Source: Deferrisoma camini S3R1
Lineage (GTDB): Bacteria; Desulfobacterota; Deferrisomatia; Deferrisomatales; Deferrisomataceae
Direction of reading: 5' to 3'
NCBI RefSeq assembly: GCF_000526155.1
Contig: NZ_JAFN01000001.1
Coordinates: forward strand, 2,567,014-2,631,013
DNA length: 64,000 bases
Position numbers and translations under genes: made by a program. The notes beneath the pieces were generated by a model that was not told the DNA's origin, made no database searches, and saw nothing but the letters and a program-made list of their open reading frames with translations. Below, one piece after another: positions 34,191 to 43,105 of the stretch (its first letter is position 1; every line of letters begins with the position of its first letter).

Positions 34191-35138
34191 TCACTGCCGT
34201 TCGAACTTGAGTACGCGCCGGCCGGCCCGGTCCGCCACGTACACGTCCCAGTTCCGCAGTACGAAAAGCCCCGCCGGCTCGAACGCCTCCCCCTCGGCCG
34301 GCAGGATCTCGGCTATCTTCTCCCCCCGCCGGTCCAGGACCCAAATCTTTCCGGTGGCGCGGTCCGAAAGGAACATCCGGTAGAACGTGGGCTCCACCAC
34401 GACATCCTCGACCTGCGCCCCCTCGGGAAGCCACGACGAGAGATCGAGGGTCTCCTCCCACTCTCCGTCCAGGTCGAACCGCTCCAGACGCCGCCATCCC
34501 CGGCTCAGCACCCACAGGCCGCCGCGGCCTTCCGGAGTGTAGGCCACGATCACCGGCTTGCCCAGGTGGTCACGCCGCCTCCCGGTGCGGCGGTCCCACG
34601 AGGCCAGGAACGTGCCGTCGGGCCGGAACACCTGGACCCGTTCGTTGCCCGGGTCCGCCACGTAAAGACGGCCGCGGCGGTCGAACGTTACGTCGGCCGG
34701 GTGCCGAAACCGTCCGTCGCCCCCCCCCAGGCTGCCCAGAACGAAGGCCTCGTTCCCGGCCTCGTCCACCACCACCAGCCGGTGGTTGCCCGTGTCCACC
34801 ACCCACAGTCGACCGTCCGGCCCCCGGGCCAGGCGCTGGGGCCTCCGCAGACGCAGATCCCCGGAGCCCCGGCTTCCCCCGAAGGTCCCCTGCCACCGTC
34901 CCGATCGGGCGAACCGCACCAACGCTTCCCGCTTTCGGTCCAGCACGGTCACGGTGCCGTCCCGATCCACGTCCACGTCCACGGGCTCGCGCAGCTCGTT
35001 GCGACCCCGGCCGTGCTCGCCGAACCCCTCAGCCGCCCTCCAGGACATCACCCGGGCCGAAGCCCATCCCCCCCAAACGATCACGAGGAGTCCGAGGGTG
35101 GCTCCCAAGCGAAGACGCCCCCGCGATGTATGACGCAT
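34191..35138 (-). CDS. Exported NHL-repeat (beta-propeller) protein
   Basis: 315 residues with an N-terminal hydrophobic signal or anchor (about 10-28) and at least five to six NHL-type repeats, seen as LREPVDVDVDRDGTV, LRRPQRLARGPDGRLWVVD, FRHPADVTFDRRGRLYVAD, FEPAGLFVLRNWDVYVAD. A six-bladed propeller for binding or scaffolding is expected. NHL proteins are frequently encoded beside multiheme cytochromes in metal-reducing deltaproteobacteria. Confidence 0.88.
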   Translation of the reverse strand: MRHTSRGRLRLGATLGLLVIVWGGWASARVMSWRAAEGFGEHGRGRNELREPVDVDVDRDGTVTVLDRKREALVRFARSGRWQGTFGGSRGSGDLRLRRPQRLARGPDGRLWVVDTGNHRLVVVDEAGNEAFVLGSLGGGDGRFRHPADVTFDRRGRLYVADPGNERVQVFRPDGTFLASWDRRTGRRRDHLGKPVIVAYTPEGRGGLWVLSRGWRRLERFDLDGEWEETLDLSSWLPEGAQVEDVVVEPTFYRMFLSDRATGKIWVLDRRGEKIAEILPAEGEAFEPAGLFVLRNWDVYVADRAGRRVLKFERQ

Positions 35139-35160
35139 GCCCGGGCACCCCCTCGGCGGC

Positions 35161-35910
35161 CTACTTCGGCTTCACCTTGAGGAGGATCTCTTCCGTCTGC
35201 TTCTCTGGGGCCATCTCGGTCTCGGCGGGCTTTGCCTCCTCGGCCGCCGGTGCGCCCTCTTCTCCGGCCAGCTCCCGGGCCTTGGCCGCTTCCAGCATAC
35301 GCTGGACCTCGGCCTCCCGAGCCTTGCGGAACTCGGAGTCCAGGCGGGCGACCAACCGGGCCACCCCCCGGGCCGCCACGGCGTTGGGGGACGGCCCCTG
35401 GTTCACCCCGAGGATCTCGCCCAGGGTCGTGCTGGACTTGGCATAGGTCCGGCCGCTCCACAGGATGTCCCCGTTCTCGGTGTCCACCATGTTGACCTGG
35501 AGCGCGAACTCCACGATCTCCGAGTTCTCCTCCCGGCCGTACACCAGGAGGTCGCCCAGGATCAAGGCCTGGGCCTGGAGCTCCTCACCGATCTTGCGCA
35601 CGATCTCCCGATCGAGCCCCTCGGTGTTCCGCAGCTTGAGCTTCTTCATGAGCTCGTTCACGTACCGGGGCTCCTCCACCTGTTCGAAGGTGCCGCGGTT
35701 CAAGAGCTCTTGCAAAAACAGGTTTTCCGCAATCTTGGGCGCCTGCGCCCCCTCCACCACGCTGTCGAAGGGCAGCACCGCAACCTTCTTGATATTACCG
35801 TACTGGCGTTGGCCGGTGGGGGGCTTGACGTAGGTCTTCACCGACGCCCCCGCGCATCCCATCATGGTGGCCAGCACGATCGCGCCTGCCGCCCACAGTG
35901 TCCGACGCAT
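35161..35910 (-). CDS. Exported lipoprotein (GNA1162/CsgG-like)
   Basis: 249 residues. The signal peptide ends in a lipobox (ATMMGC, Cys about residue 19), so the protein is lipid-anchored. Residues 35-190 with VAVLPFDSV and GDLLVYGRE resemble the CsgG/GNA1162 (DUF799) fold of outer-membrane-associated lipoproteins. The C-terminal about 60 residues are Ala/Glu-rich low-complexity helix. The ATG at 35910 follows GAGGAGGAG; a longer frame upstream is rejected. Confidence 0.82.
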   Translation of the reverse strand: MRRTLWAAGAIVLATMMGCAGASVKTYVKPPTGQRQYGNIKKVAVLPFDSVVEGAQAPKIAENLFLQELLNRGTFEQVEEPRYVNELMKKLKLRNTEGLDREIVRKIGEELQAQALILGDLLVYGREENSEIVEFALQVNMVDTENGDILWSGRTYAKSSTTLGEILGVNQGPSPNAVAARGVARLVARLDSEFRKAREAEVQRMLEAAKARELAGEEGAPAAEEAKPAETEMAPEKQTEEILLKVKPK

Positions 35911-35980
35911 GATGTCTCCTCCTCGTCTCATGGGGTCCTCGGATTCCTTCGTCTCACGCCGAGGAACTGGCGTCACCTTA

Positions 35981-37804
35981 TCAGAACTGCCCCTGCACCT
36001 CAATCAGGTACCGGTGGGTGTCCCGCCGGTCCCCTTCGAGCTGTTGATCCAGCTCCCACTCAAAATTCACGGACAACAACCCCTCCAAGAACTCCGCCGA
36101 CAGGGTGATCTGATGGTTCCGGGTGTCCTCCGCCTCGCTCTTCTTATCGAGCTGATACTCATAGCTCAGATCGTACTGATCAAAGATCGTCCAGTCGTAG
36201 GAGGCCGAGTACGTATAGTCGACCGTGGGACCCTGATCATCTTCGCTCTCGTCCGATGCCTTGCGCGTCAAACTGAGCTCCAAGCCCATTCCATCGAAAA
36301 AATCCGTAAAAGAGAGGGTCACATCGGTGTCGTCGTCCCGCCGAATCGTCGACTTTCCTTCCGCCGGGTCCGTATGCGTCCGGGTGTACGTGTGATCGAG
36401 GCTCAGCGTCGTCACATCGCCCAGGGTGAGCTCGTACTGGATGCCCACCTCCCACTGCCGCTCCACGTCTACCGTATCGGTCAGGAGATCCTCGTCCTCG
36501 GTGTAGGTGTAGTCCGGGGTGAGGGTGAGATTGGGCAGTCCCTCGTACGACAGGGTGAACTCCAGGTCCCAGTTGCGCTCGTTGGTGCTTCGCTCGCCGT
36601 TCTCGGTGGTCTGGTTCCAGGTCCGGGTGACGGTGAAGGCGACCTGATCGTTCCAGAACGAGCTGTCCAACTGGATCTCCCAGGTATCGTCCAGGGTGTC
36701 GTCGGTGGCCTGGGTCGGGTCCGCGAACCACTCGATCTGGTCGCTGCGATCGAACGAGGGAGAGATCGTGATGTTTTCGAGGGGGCTGAAGTCCAGGGCC
36801 GCCGAGTAGTCCCGCGTGATCGAGTAGGAACCGGGCTCGGCCCCCCGGGTGTCCTTGCGCTCGTCCGAGTAGTCCAGATCGATGTCGATCGTGTCCGTGA
36901 GGGACCGGCCGTAGGAGATCTCCCCGGTCCAGGTGTCGGTGACCTCCACCGGCGCCGCCTGCTCCAGGTCCTTGTCCCAATCGATCTCCCGGTCGAGGCT
37001 CAGCTCCAGATCGTCCAGCGGATCGAACGTGATCTGGGCCTGAACGTTGTTCTTCAGGCTGTCGTCACGCTGCAGCACGTCCCCGTCGTCGGAGAGCGTC
37101 AGGGACTGCTGGCGCTCGTTGGTCCACTGGGCCTCCAGCTTGAACCGGTCGCCGAACTCCCGGTCGAACGAGATGTCCACGCTGTAGTCCCGGTCTTCCG
37201 TGTCCGAGTCGGGGTTGATCTGGTCGTCGGTGGTGTCCCTGCGGACATCGAACGACAGATCGAGCAGGTCCCACAACGCGTAATCGAGGCTGGCCTCCCG
37301 CGAGGTGTCCACCGTCTGGGTCACCCCCCCCTCTTTGGAGAGGTCGCGTTGGAAACTCAGCTTGAGGTCGGGTAGGGCCTCGCCCGCGGGCTCCATGGTG
37401 AGCTCGGCCTGCCAGGAGTCGTCCCGGGTCGTCTCCACCTCGGGGTCGTGGGAGGACTTCTCGGAGGTTTCCCAACTCCCCGTGAGGGTCCACCAAGGCC
37501 CCTGCAGCTCCATCTCCACGGAGGGCTGGACCTCGCGGGTGTCGTAGTCGGGTTCGTTGATCTCGTCGGTGATGTCGAGACCGAGGTCGAGGGTGAAGGT
37601 GAGGGTGGGATGGATCTGGAGCTCGTAGGAGATGGAGTAGGACTGGTCCACCGTCTCGGTGGTGTCGCTCCCCTCCGCCGTCACGTCGGTTCGGCGCTCG
37701 TCCGAGACGGAGGCGTCCACGGACCAGGTCGCGGCACGGGAGACTCCCGGGGCCAGGGCGGCCAGGCACACAAGTGCAATCGCGGAAAGCCGGGGCTGGG
37801 GCAT
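35981..37804 (-). CDS. Large outer-membrane beta-barrel protein (porin-like)
   Basis: About 607 residues. After the signal peptide (LSAIALVCLAALAPGVSRA) almost the entire protein is alternating beta-strand sequence with aromatic strand ends and Asp/Glu/Thr-rich turns (for example WTLTGSWETS, YSVDISFDREF, LSYEYQLDKK), ending in a terminal phenylalanine (EVQGQF), the outer-membrane assembly signal. It is very acidic, with no cysteine in the barrel. As first gene of an operon with a lipoprotein and a multiheme cytochrome it could be the porin of an electron conduit; no family name is claimed. ATG 37804 is chosen because it begins the signal peptide. Confidence 0.82.
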   Translation of the reverse strand: MPQPRLSAIALVCLAALAPGVSRAATWSVDASVSDERRTDVTAEGSDTTETVDQSYSISYELQIHPTLTFTLDLGLDITDEINEPDYDTREVQPSVEMELQGPWWTLTGSWETSEKSSHDPEVETTRDDSWQAELTMEPAGEALPDLKLSFQRDLSKEGGVTQTVDTSREASLDYALWDLLDLSFDVRRDTTDDQINPDSDTEDRDYSVDISFDREFGDRFKLEAQWTNERQQSLTLSDDGDVLQRDDSLKNNVQAQITFDPLDDLELSLDREIDWDKDLEQAAPVEVTDTWTGEISYGRSLTDTIDIDLDYSDERKDTRGAEPGSYSITRDYSAALDFSPLENITISPSFDRSDQIEWFADPTQATDDTLDDTWEIQLDSSFWNDQVAFTVTRTWNQTTENGERSTNERNWDLEFTLSYEGLPNLTLTPDYTYTEDEDLLTDTVDVERQWEVGIQYELTLGDVTTLSLDHTYTRTHTDPAEGKSTIRRDDDTDVTLSFTDFFDGMGLELSLTRKASDESEDDQGPTVDYTYSASYDWTIFDQYDLSYEYQLDKKSEAEDTRNHQITLSAEFLEGLLSVNFEWELDQQLEGDRRDTHRYLIEVQGQF

Positions 37805-37833
37805 GCGTCCCGCCTGTCCCTCCAAGACAAGAG

Positions 37834-37855
37834 CGTGGCCGACCCAGCGGCCACG
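37834..37855. promoter_or_regulatory. Leader hairpin upstream of the beta-barrel gene
   Basis: CGTGGCCG pairs with CGGCCACG around a 6-base loop in the roughly 150-base 5' leader. It may stabilise the mRNA or regulate translation; no known riboswitch class is matched. Confidence 0.4.
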
Positions 37856-37958
37856 AGGTCCGTTGCGCTCCGAGCCCGCTCGCGGGGCCGGCCCCAAAAG
37901 GGAAAAGGAATGAAATGAACTCGCCCCAGGCCACCCCACATGGCCAAAAGTCCGGCGT

Positions 37959-37988
37959 TTTCTAGCAGAACGGTCCGGTTTGTGTCAA
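37959..37988 (-). promoter_or_regulatory. Sigma70-type promoter of the barrel-cytochrome operon
   Basis: On the minus strand TTGACA (37988-37983) is followed after 18 bases by TAGAAA (37964-37959). It would transcribe the beta-barrel, lipoprotein, NHL, TlpA and thioredoxin-cytochrome genes with a leader of about 150 bases. Confidence 0.6.
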
Positions 37989-38001
37989 CGAGGACATGGG
38001 C

Positions 38002-39759
38002 CTACCCCCCCGAACCCGACACCGGCACCCGAAGCTCGTCGCCGGGCCGCAACACATGGTCCGGCCGCAGGCCGTTGACCCGAAGAAGCGTCTCCAGGTC
38101 GACACCGTACCGGCGGGCGATGCCCCACAGGGTGTCGCCGGGCTCCACCACGTGTACGGTCCCCCCCTTGGCGACCGCCACCGGCTCCACCCGGAGCACC
38201 TGCCCGGGCCGCAGCACGCCCCGCCTGGGAAGGCCGTTCCACCGTTGCAACCGGGCCACGGTGGTGCCGAACCGGCGGGCGATGCCCCATAGGGTGTCGC
38301 CCGGTCGCACCCGATACTCCCCCATCCGAACTGGGGTATCGACCCGACGCCCGCGGGACTTGACCGCCCTTCCCCTTGGGACCGGGATCACCAGGTGCTG
38401 GCCGGGCCTGAGCCGGCGGGCGGACCGGACCCGGTTCAGGTCCCGGATCGCCGCCACCCGGGTGCCGAACCGCCGGGCGATGCCCCACAGGGTGTCGCCC
38501 GGTTCCACCCGGTACCGCTGGAAGGACAGCCGCCGGTCCGGCGGCAGCCGCTCCAGGGCGGCGGCCACCAACTCGCCCTTCCCCACCGGCACCCTCACGG
38601 GGTAGGCCGAAGATCCCGGCGGGGTGCAGCCGCGCAACAACGCAGGGTTCAACCCCTCGACCACGCGGCGGTCCACGGCCGCCAACCTCGCCACGGTGCC
38701 CACGTCCACCGGGGAGTCCACGAGAACGGTGTCGTAGACCCAAGGATCCGCCTCCCGCTTCCACGTGAGACCGTAGGCCTCGGGGTTTCTCGCGATGGCC
38801 ACCGCGGCATAGAACTTGGGTACGTACCGGCACGTCTCCGACCGCAGCCCTCCGGCCGCCAAAAGCCCCCAGAAATCGGAGACGTTGCACCGGCGCAACG
38901 CCCGCCCCACCGCACCCGGCCCCGCGTTGTACGCGGCCAAGGCCAGGTTCCAGTCCTCGAACAGGGCGTAGAGCTCCTTCAGGTGTCGGGCGGCCGCCCG
39001 GGTCGCGAGCTCCGGGTCCAGGCGCTCGTCCACCCACCAGTCCACCCGCAGCCCGCTGGCCCGCGCGGTGGACTCGATGAACTGCCACATCCCCACCGCC
39101 CCTGCGGGTGAGCGGGCGTCGGGCTTGAAGTGGCTCTCCACCAGCGCCAGGTACGCCAACTCCTCGGGCAGCCCTTCGTCGCGCAGCACCCGGCGGATCA
39201 TCGGGAGGTACCGCTCCCCCCGCTGGAACGCGAGGGTCAGGGTCCTGCGCCGGGGGCCCGAGAACTCCTCGAGCAGCGAGGTCACGGCCGGGTGATCGGG
39301 GATCGGAAGCCCCTCGGGCTCCTCTCGGGCCTGGTTGGTTTCCTCCGGCGCGGGGGAGCGGGGCTCCGGCGCCTCGGCAACCGGCTTCCGGGCCTCGTCC
39401 GGGACCGTCGCCGGAACGGGCGGGGGCGGAGGCTGGGCCGGCACGGCCGGCCGCTCCCCCTCCGTGCTCCCCTCGCGGCCCGCCCCGTCGGCGGGGGGGA
39501 GGGGTCCGACCGGTGGAGACGCATCGGCGGACGCCGGCGGCGGCTCGGGTTCGGGGGAGTCGGCAGGGATGGGGGCCACCGGCTCCGGGCGCGGCGGCGC
39601 AGGCCCGGCCGGCGCGGGGGCGGCGATCCCGGCACCCGGAGTCTCGGCGGCGGGCGGGGCCGAGCGCACCTGCGCCTCTTTGACGCCGGGTGCCACCGCA
39701 CAGGCCCCGAGCCCCGTGGCCATCAGGGCCGTCCCCAGAAGCACTCCCAATCGCCTCAA
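38002..39759 (-). CDS. mltD: MltD-like lytic transglycosylase lipoprotein with three LysM domains
   Basis: About 585 residues. The TTG at 39759 lies 7 bases after AAGGAG and gives a lipoprotein signal with lipobox GLGAC; the upstream codon at 39792 lacks these features. Then a Pro/Ala-rich spacer (about 30-140), an SLT domain with LALVESHFKPDARSPAGAVG (catalytic Glu in VESHF) and AYNAGPGAVGRAL, and three C-terminal LysM repeats, each with YRVxPGDTLWGIARRFG. It cleaves peptidoglycan in the periplasm. Divergent from the pilus cluster. Confidence 0.93.
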   Translation of the reverse strand: MRRLGVLLGTALMATGLGACAVAPGVKEAQVRSAPPAAETPGAGIAAPAPAGPAPPRPEPVAPIPADSPEPEPPPASADASPPVGPLPPADGAGREGSTEGERPAVPAQPPPPPVPATVPDEARKPVAEAPEPRSPAPEETNQAREEPEGLPIPDHPAVTSLLEEFSGPRRRTLTLAFQRGERYLPMIRRVLRDEGLPEELAYLALVESHFKPDARSPAGAVGMWQFIESTARASGLRVDWWVDERLDPELATRAAARHLKELYALFEDWNLALAAYNAGPGAVGRALRRCNVSDFWGLLAAGGLRSETCRYVPKFYAAVAIARNPEAYGLTWKREADPWVYDTVLVDSPVDVGTVARLAAVDRRVVEGLNPALLRGCTPPGSSAYPVRVPVGKGELVAAALERLPPDRRLSFQRYRVEPGDTLWGIARRFGTRVAAIRDLNRVRSARRLRPGQHLVIPVPRGRAVKSRGRRVDTPVRMGEYRVRPGDTLWGIARRFGTTVARLQRWNGLPRRGVLRPGQVLRVEPVAVAKGGTVHVVEPGDTLWGIARRYGVDLETLLRVNGLRPDHVLRPGDELRVPVSGSGG

Positions 39760-40014
39760 CGGCAGACTCCTTTCCTCGTCGTGGTCGACCAACTCCGTTG
39801 GTGCGCCTTGAGTTTTTCGGCCGGTGGGCCGATCCGGTTGGTACCTCGGAAGCGGGTCCTCGACACGATCCGGGGGGAACGGGAACGGGGGCCCCGCCGA
39901 ACGAAGCCCCCCACCGGGGAGCCCCCGTCCACTGGAACCCGAGGGGAAGGGCCGGTAGCATGGCGGTTCCTACTTAGCAGACCCCCCTCTTCCGGGACAA
40001 GGAGAAAGCCCATC

Positions 40015-41904
40015 TTGCACGATCCGTGCACACCCGATCCCGACGTCCCCTTCCGGGGCGTCCTGGACGTGGATTTCCTTGCCCGCGTGTGCCTGCGCCG
40101 CGGCCTCCTGACGGAGTCGCAGGCCCGGTTCGTGCGGGAACGGGCCGGCATCCAGGCCGCGGCCCTCCGGCGCAGGGTGGGACCGGACCTCGCCTCGGAC
40201 CCGGTGGAGCTCTTGCTGTCGTTCGAGCTGAAGCCCCCCGGCTCCGACTCCCCCCTCGACGCCGACCAGGTGCTGGCCGCGCTGGCCGATGCGGCGCGGG
40301 TGCCCAGGATCCAGATCGACCCGCTGAAGCTCGACGCGGCAGCCATCGTGCGGTCGCTGCCCAGGGCGTTCGCCCGGCGGCACGCCGTGCTGGTGCTCGA
40401 CCCCGGGGCCGATCCGGTGCCGGTGGCGGTGGCCGATCCGTTCGATGTGGCCGCGCTGGAGACGGTGCGCCAACGGCTGGGCAAGCCCTTGCAGCCCAGG
40501 GTCGCGGCCCGGCGCGAGATCCTGCACCTGATCCGGGAGATCTACGGGTTCCAGACCTCCGTGGCCGCGGCCGAGCGGGACCTGGGGGAGCTGCACGATC
40601 TCCAGAACCTGGAGCAGTTCTTCCGGATGCGGCCCGAGACCGACCTGGACTCGACCGACAGCCACATTGTGCGCGCCGTGGACCACCTGCTGCGGTACGC
40701 CCTGGACCAGCGCGCCAGCGACATCCACATCGAGCCCAAGCGGGAGCAGTCGGCGGTGCGGCTGCGCATCGACGGGGTGCTGCACACCGTGCACCGGTTC
40801 TCCCGGCGGATCCACAGCGCCATCGTGTCGCGGATCAAGACCCTGGCTCGGATGGACATCGCCGAGAAGCGCCTTCCCCAGGACGGCCGGATCAAGACCG
40901 AGCACGAGGGGCGGTCCGTGGAGCTGCGGGTGTCCACCCTGCCCGTGGCGTTCGGCGAGAAGCTGGTGCTCCGGATCTTCGACCCCCAGATCCACGAGAA
41001 CGACCTTCCCGACCTGGGCCTCCAGGGAGCCGACCTCGAGGCGGTGGAGGGGTTCCTGGACCGCCCCCACGGGCTGGTGTTGGTCACCGGCCCCACCGGA
41101 TCCGGGAAGACCACCACCCTGTACGCGGCCCTGCGCCGGCTGGCCACCGAGGCCCGCAACGTCTCCACGGTGGAGGACCCCATCGAGAACGTGGTGGAGG
41201 CGTTCAACCAGGTGGGCGTGCAGCCCCAGATCGGGCTCACCTTCGCCTCGGCCCTCCGCACCCTTCTGCGGCAGGATCCGGACGTGATCATGGTGGGGGA
41301 GATCCGCGACGGGGAGACCGCCCGGATGGCGATCCAGGCCTCGCTGACCGGCCACCTGGTGCTGTCGACGGTTCACACCAACGACGCGCCGAGCGCCGTG
41401 AGCCGGCTCCTCGACATGGGGGTGGAGCCCTACCTCCTCTCGTCCACCCTGCTCGGCGTATTGGCCCAACGCCTGGTGCGCACCCCCTGTCCCCACTGCA
41501 GCCGCCAGGAGCCCCTTCTGCCGGCCCATGCCGAGGCCCTGCGGCTGCCGCCCAACACGCTGGAACGCCGGGGCAGGGGCTGCCCCCGGTGCCGCCGAAC
41601 CGGCTACCTGGGCCGCACCGGCGTGTACGAGGTGCTTCGGATCACACCGGAGCTGGCCGAGGCGATCCACCAGGCCCGGCCCACCGCCCACCTCGGGGCA
41701 TTGGCCCGGACCGCGGGGATGCGCACCCTTCGCCAGGCCGGAGTCGCCCTGGTGCTCGAGGGCCGGACCACCGCCCTCGAGGTGCTGGCGGTGACCCCGC
41801 CGAGCCCCGAAGACCCGTTCGTGACGCCTTCGGTGAAACGGAACGCGGCTTGCAGCGTATCCGAGGGGAACCACCCCACGGCTCGGGGAGGAACAACGCC
41901 ATGA
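40015..41904 (+). CDS. pilB: Type IV pilus / type II secretion assembly ATPase (PilB/GspE family)
   Basis: About 629 residues. An N-terminal MshEN/T2SSE_N-like region (to about 190), then the ATPase: DIHIEPKREQSAVRLRIDGVL (Asp box begins), Walker A GPTGSGKTTTLYAAL, Walker B VGEIRDGETARMA and the His box LSTVHTNDAPSAVSRLLDMG. A tetracysteine zinc motif CPHC...CPRC distinguishes assembly from retraction ATPases. It powers pilin extraction from the inner membrane. TTG 40015 (AAGGAG 10 bases ahead) is the best start. It leads the pilin operon, overlapping gspH by 4 bases. Confidence 0.93.
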   Translation: MHDPCTPDPDVPFRGVLDVDFLARVCLRRGLLTESQARFVRERAGIQAAALRRRVGPDLASDPVELLLSFELKPPGSDSPLDADQVLAALADAARVPRIQIDPLKLDAAAIVRSLPRAFARRHAVLVLDPGADPVPVAVADPFDVAALETVRQRLGKPLQPRVAARREILHLIREIYGFQTSVAAAERDLGELHDLQNLEQFFRMRPETDLDSTDSHIVRAVDHLLRYALDQRASDIHIEPKREQSAVRLRIDGVLHTVHRFSRRIHSAIVSRIKTLARMDIAEKRLPQDGRIKTEHEGRSVELRVSTLPVAFGEKLVLRIFDPQIHENDLPDLGLQGADLEAVEGFLDRPHGLVLVTGPTGSGKTTTLYAALRRLATEARNVSTVEDPIENVVEAFNQVGVQPQIGLTFASALRTLLRQDPDVIMVGEIRDGETARMAIQASLTGHLVLSTVHTNDAPSAVSRLLDMGVEPYLLSSTLLGVLAQRLVRTPCPHCSRQEPLLPAHAEALRLPPNTLERRGRGCPRCRRTGYLGRTGVYEVLRITPELAEAIHQARPTAHLGALARTAGMRTLRQAGVALVLEGRTTALEVLAVTPPSPEDPFVTPSVKRNAACSVSEGNHPTARGGTTP

Positions 41905-42473
41905 GGGCTCACCGCCGCCGGGGATTCACCCTGGTGGAGCTCATGATCACCATCGCAGTGATCGGCATCCTGGGGCTGGTCGTGACCCCGGGGATCCTCA
42001 CCTACATCCCCCAGTACCGCGTAAACCGGGCCGCCAAGGCCCTGGCCACCGAGATGAACCTGGCCCGCATGCGGGCCATCGCCAAGAACCGCATCCACTA
42101 CGTGGTGTTCGCGGCCGGCTCGGACCAGACGGTCAAGGTGTACGAGGAATCCACCAACGACACGTCCTGGTCCACCTCGGACACCTTGGTGAAGACCGTC
42201 GCCCTGGCGACCGAGTTCCCGAACGTGCGCCTCGATTACAATTCCGTGACCGGCCTGGACGGAACCACCCTCACGTCCGCCGTGACGTTTCCGAGCGGCC
42301 GCGCCGTGTTCCTGCCCAACGGCCTGCTGTCCACCCCCGGTGCCTTCTACCTGATGCCCGCCGGCGACAAAGACACCCGGAACGACCGCCTGCGGGCGGT
42401 GGAGGTGGGCCGCGCCGGTCAGGTCACGCTGTACCGGTACGACACGGCCTCGTCGTCGTGGGAGGAGATGTGA
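41901..42473 (+). CDS. GspH/FimT-family minor pseudopilin
   Basis: 190 residues with a class III leader RRRGFTLVELMITIAVIGILG; the prepilin peptidase cuts after the Gly and Glu5 is present. The GspH/FimT C-terminal domain is suggested by the residues following the helix (MNLARMRAIAKNRIHYVV). A minor pilin of the tip-initiation complex. ATG overlaps the pilB stop. Confidence 0.92.
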   Translation: MRAHRRRGFTLVELMITIAVIGILGLVVTPGILTYIPQYRVNRAAKALATEMNLARMRAIAKNRIHYVVFAAGSDQTVKVYEESTNDTSWSTSDTLVKTVALATEFPNVRLDYNSVTGLDGTTLTSAVTFPSGRAVFLPNGLLSTPGAFYLMPAGDKDTRNDRLRAVEVGRAGQVTLYRYDTASSSWEEM

Positions 42474-43105
42474 TGCGGGCCCGGTCGGACGTCCGGACGG
42501 TGGGCCGTCGGGACGGGGGGTTCACCCTGGTCGAGACGCTGGTGGCGTTGGTGGTGCTGGCCGTGGGGCTTCTGGCGATCGCCAAGATGAGCATCACCTA
42601 CGTACGGGCCAACTCCTACAGCCATCTGCTCTCCGAGGCCACCGTGGCGGCCCAGGAGAAGATGGAGCAGCTGCGCTCCTACGCCGCCTCGGAGCGGGGC
42701 GACCGATTCAGCGTGTTCGACTTCGACTACCTGATCAGCACCGACCCCGCGTTCACGTCGGTGGAGGACCCGCCGGGCAGCGGCACCTCCAAGACGGTGC
42801 CAGGCCTCTTGTCCGGATCCAATGGCGGATCCCCCGTCACCACCACCGGCGGCACGGTGTACGAGGTCCTGTACGACGACGGCAATCACGGCGACGGCGC
42901 GGCCGGCGACGGGGTGTACGGCGCCACCGACACGGTCACGATCGAAGGGACGGGGTTCACGATCGCTCGGACGTGGACCGTCGAACCCATCCCGATCAAC
43001 GGCCAGACCAACTTCGCCCGCGTCACCGTGGAGTGCTCGTGGACCGACCGTTTCGGCCAGACCCGCACCGTGCACCTGGAGTCGCTGGTCCACCGGAGGC
43101 AATGA
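42473..43105 (+). CDS. PilV-family minor pilin
   Basis: About 210 residues with prepilin motif GGFTLVETLVALVVLAVGLLAIAKM. The start ATG (42473) shares one base with the gspH stop and follows GGAGGAG by 5 bases. The C-terminal domain includes a Gly/Asp stretch (DDGNHGDGAAGDGVYGATD) that might bind calcium. Part of the PilVWX tip complex. Confidence 0.92.
   Translation: MRARSDVRTVGRRDGGFTLVETLVALVVLAVGLLAIAKMSITYVRANSYSHLLSEATVAAQEKMEQLRSYAASERGDRFSVFDFDYLISTDPAFTSVEDPPGSGTSKTVPGLLSGSNGGSPVTTTGGTVYEVLYDDGNHGDGAAGDGVYGATDTVTIEGTGFTIARTWTVEPIPINGQTNFARVTVECSWTDRFGQTRTVHLESLVHRRQ

Noticed and set aside
32040-35180. 1046-residue open frame on the plus strand opposite the cytochrome and TlpA genes
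   Set aside because: It is antisense to genes with signal peptides, heme and thioredoxin motifs; the translation is His/Pro/Arg-rich low complexity, typical of a shadow in very GC-rich DNA.
42973-43101. Longer start for the PilX gene
   Set aside because: The frame before 43102 is a shadow of pilV; the ATG at 43102 overlaps the pilV stop and follows GGAGG.
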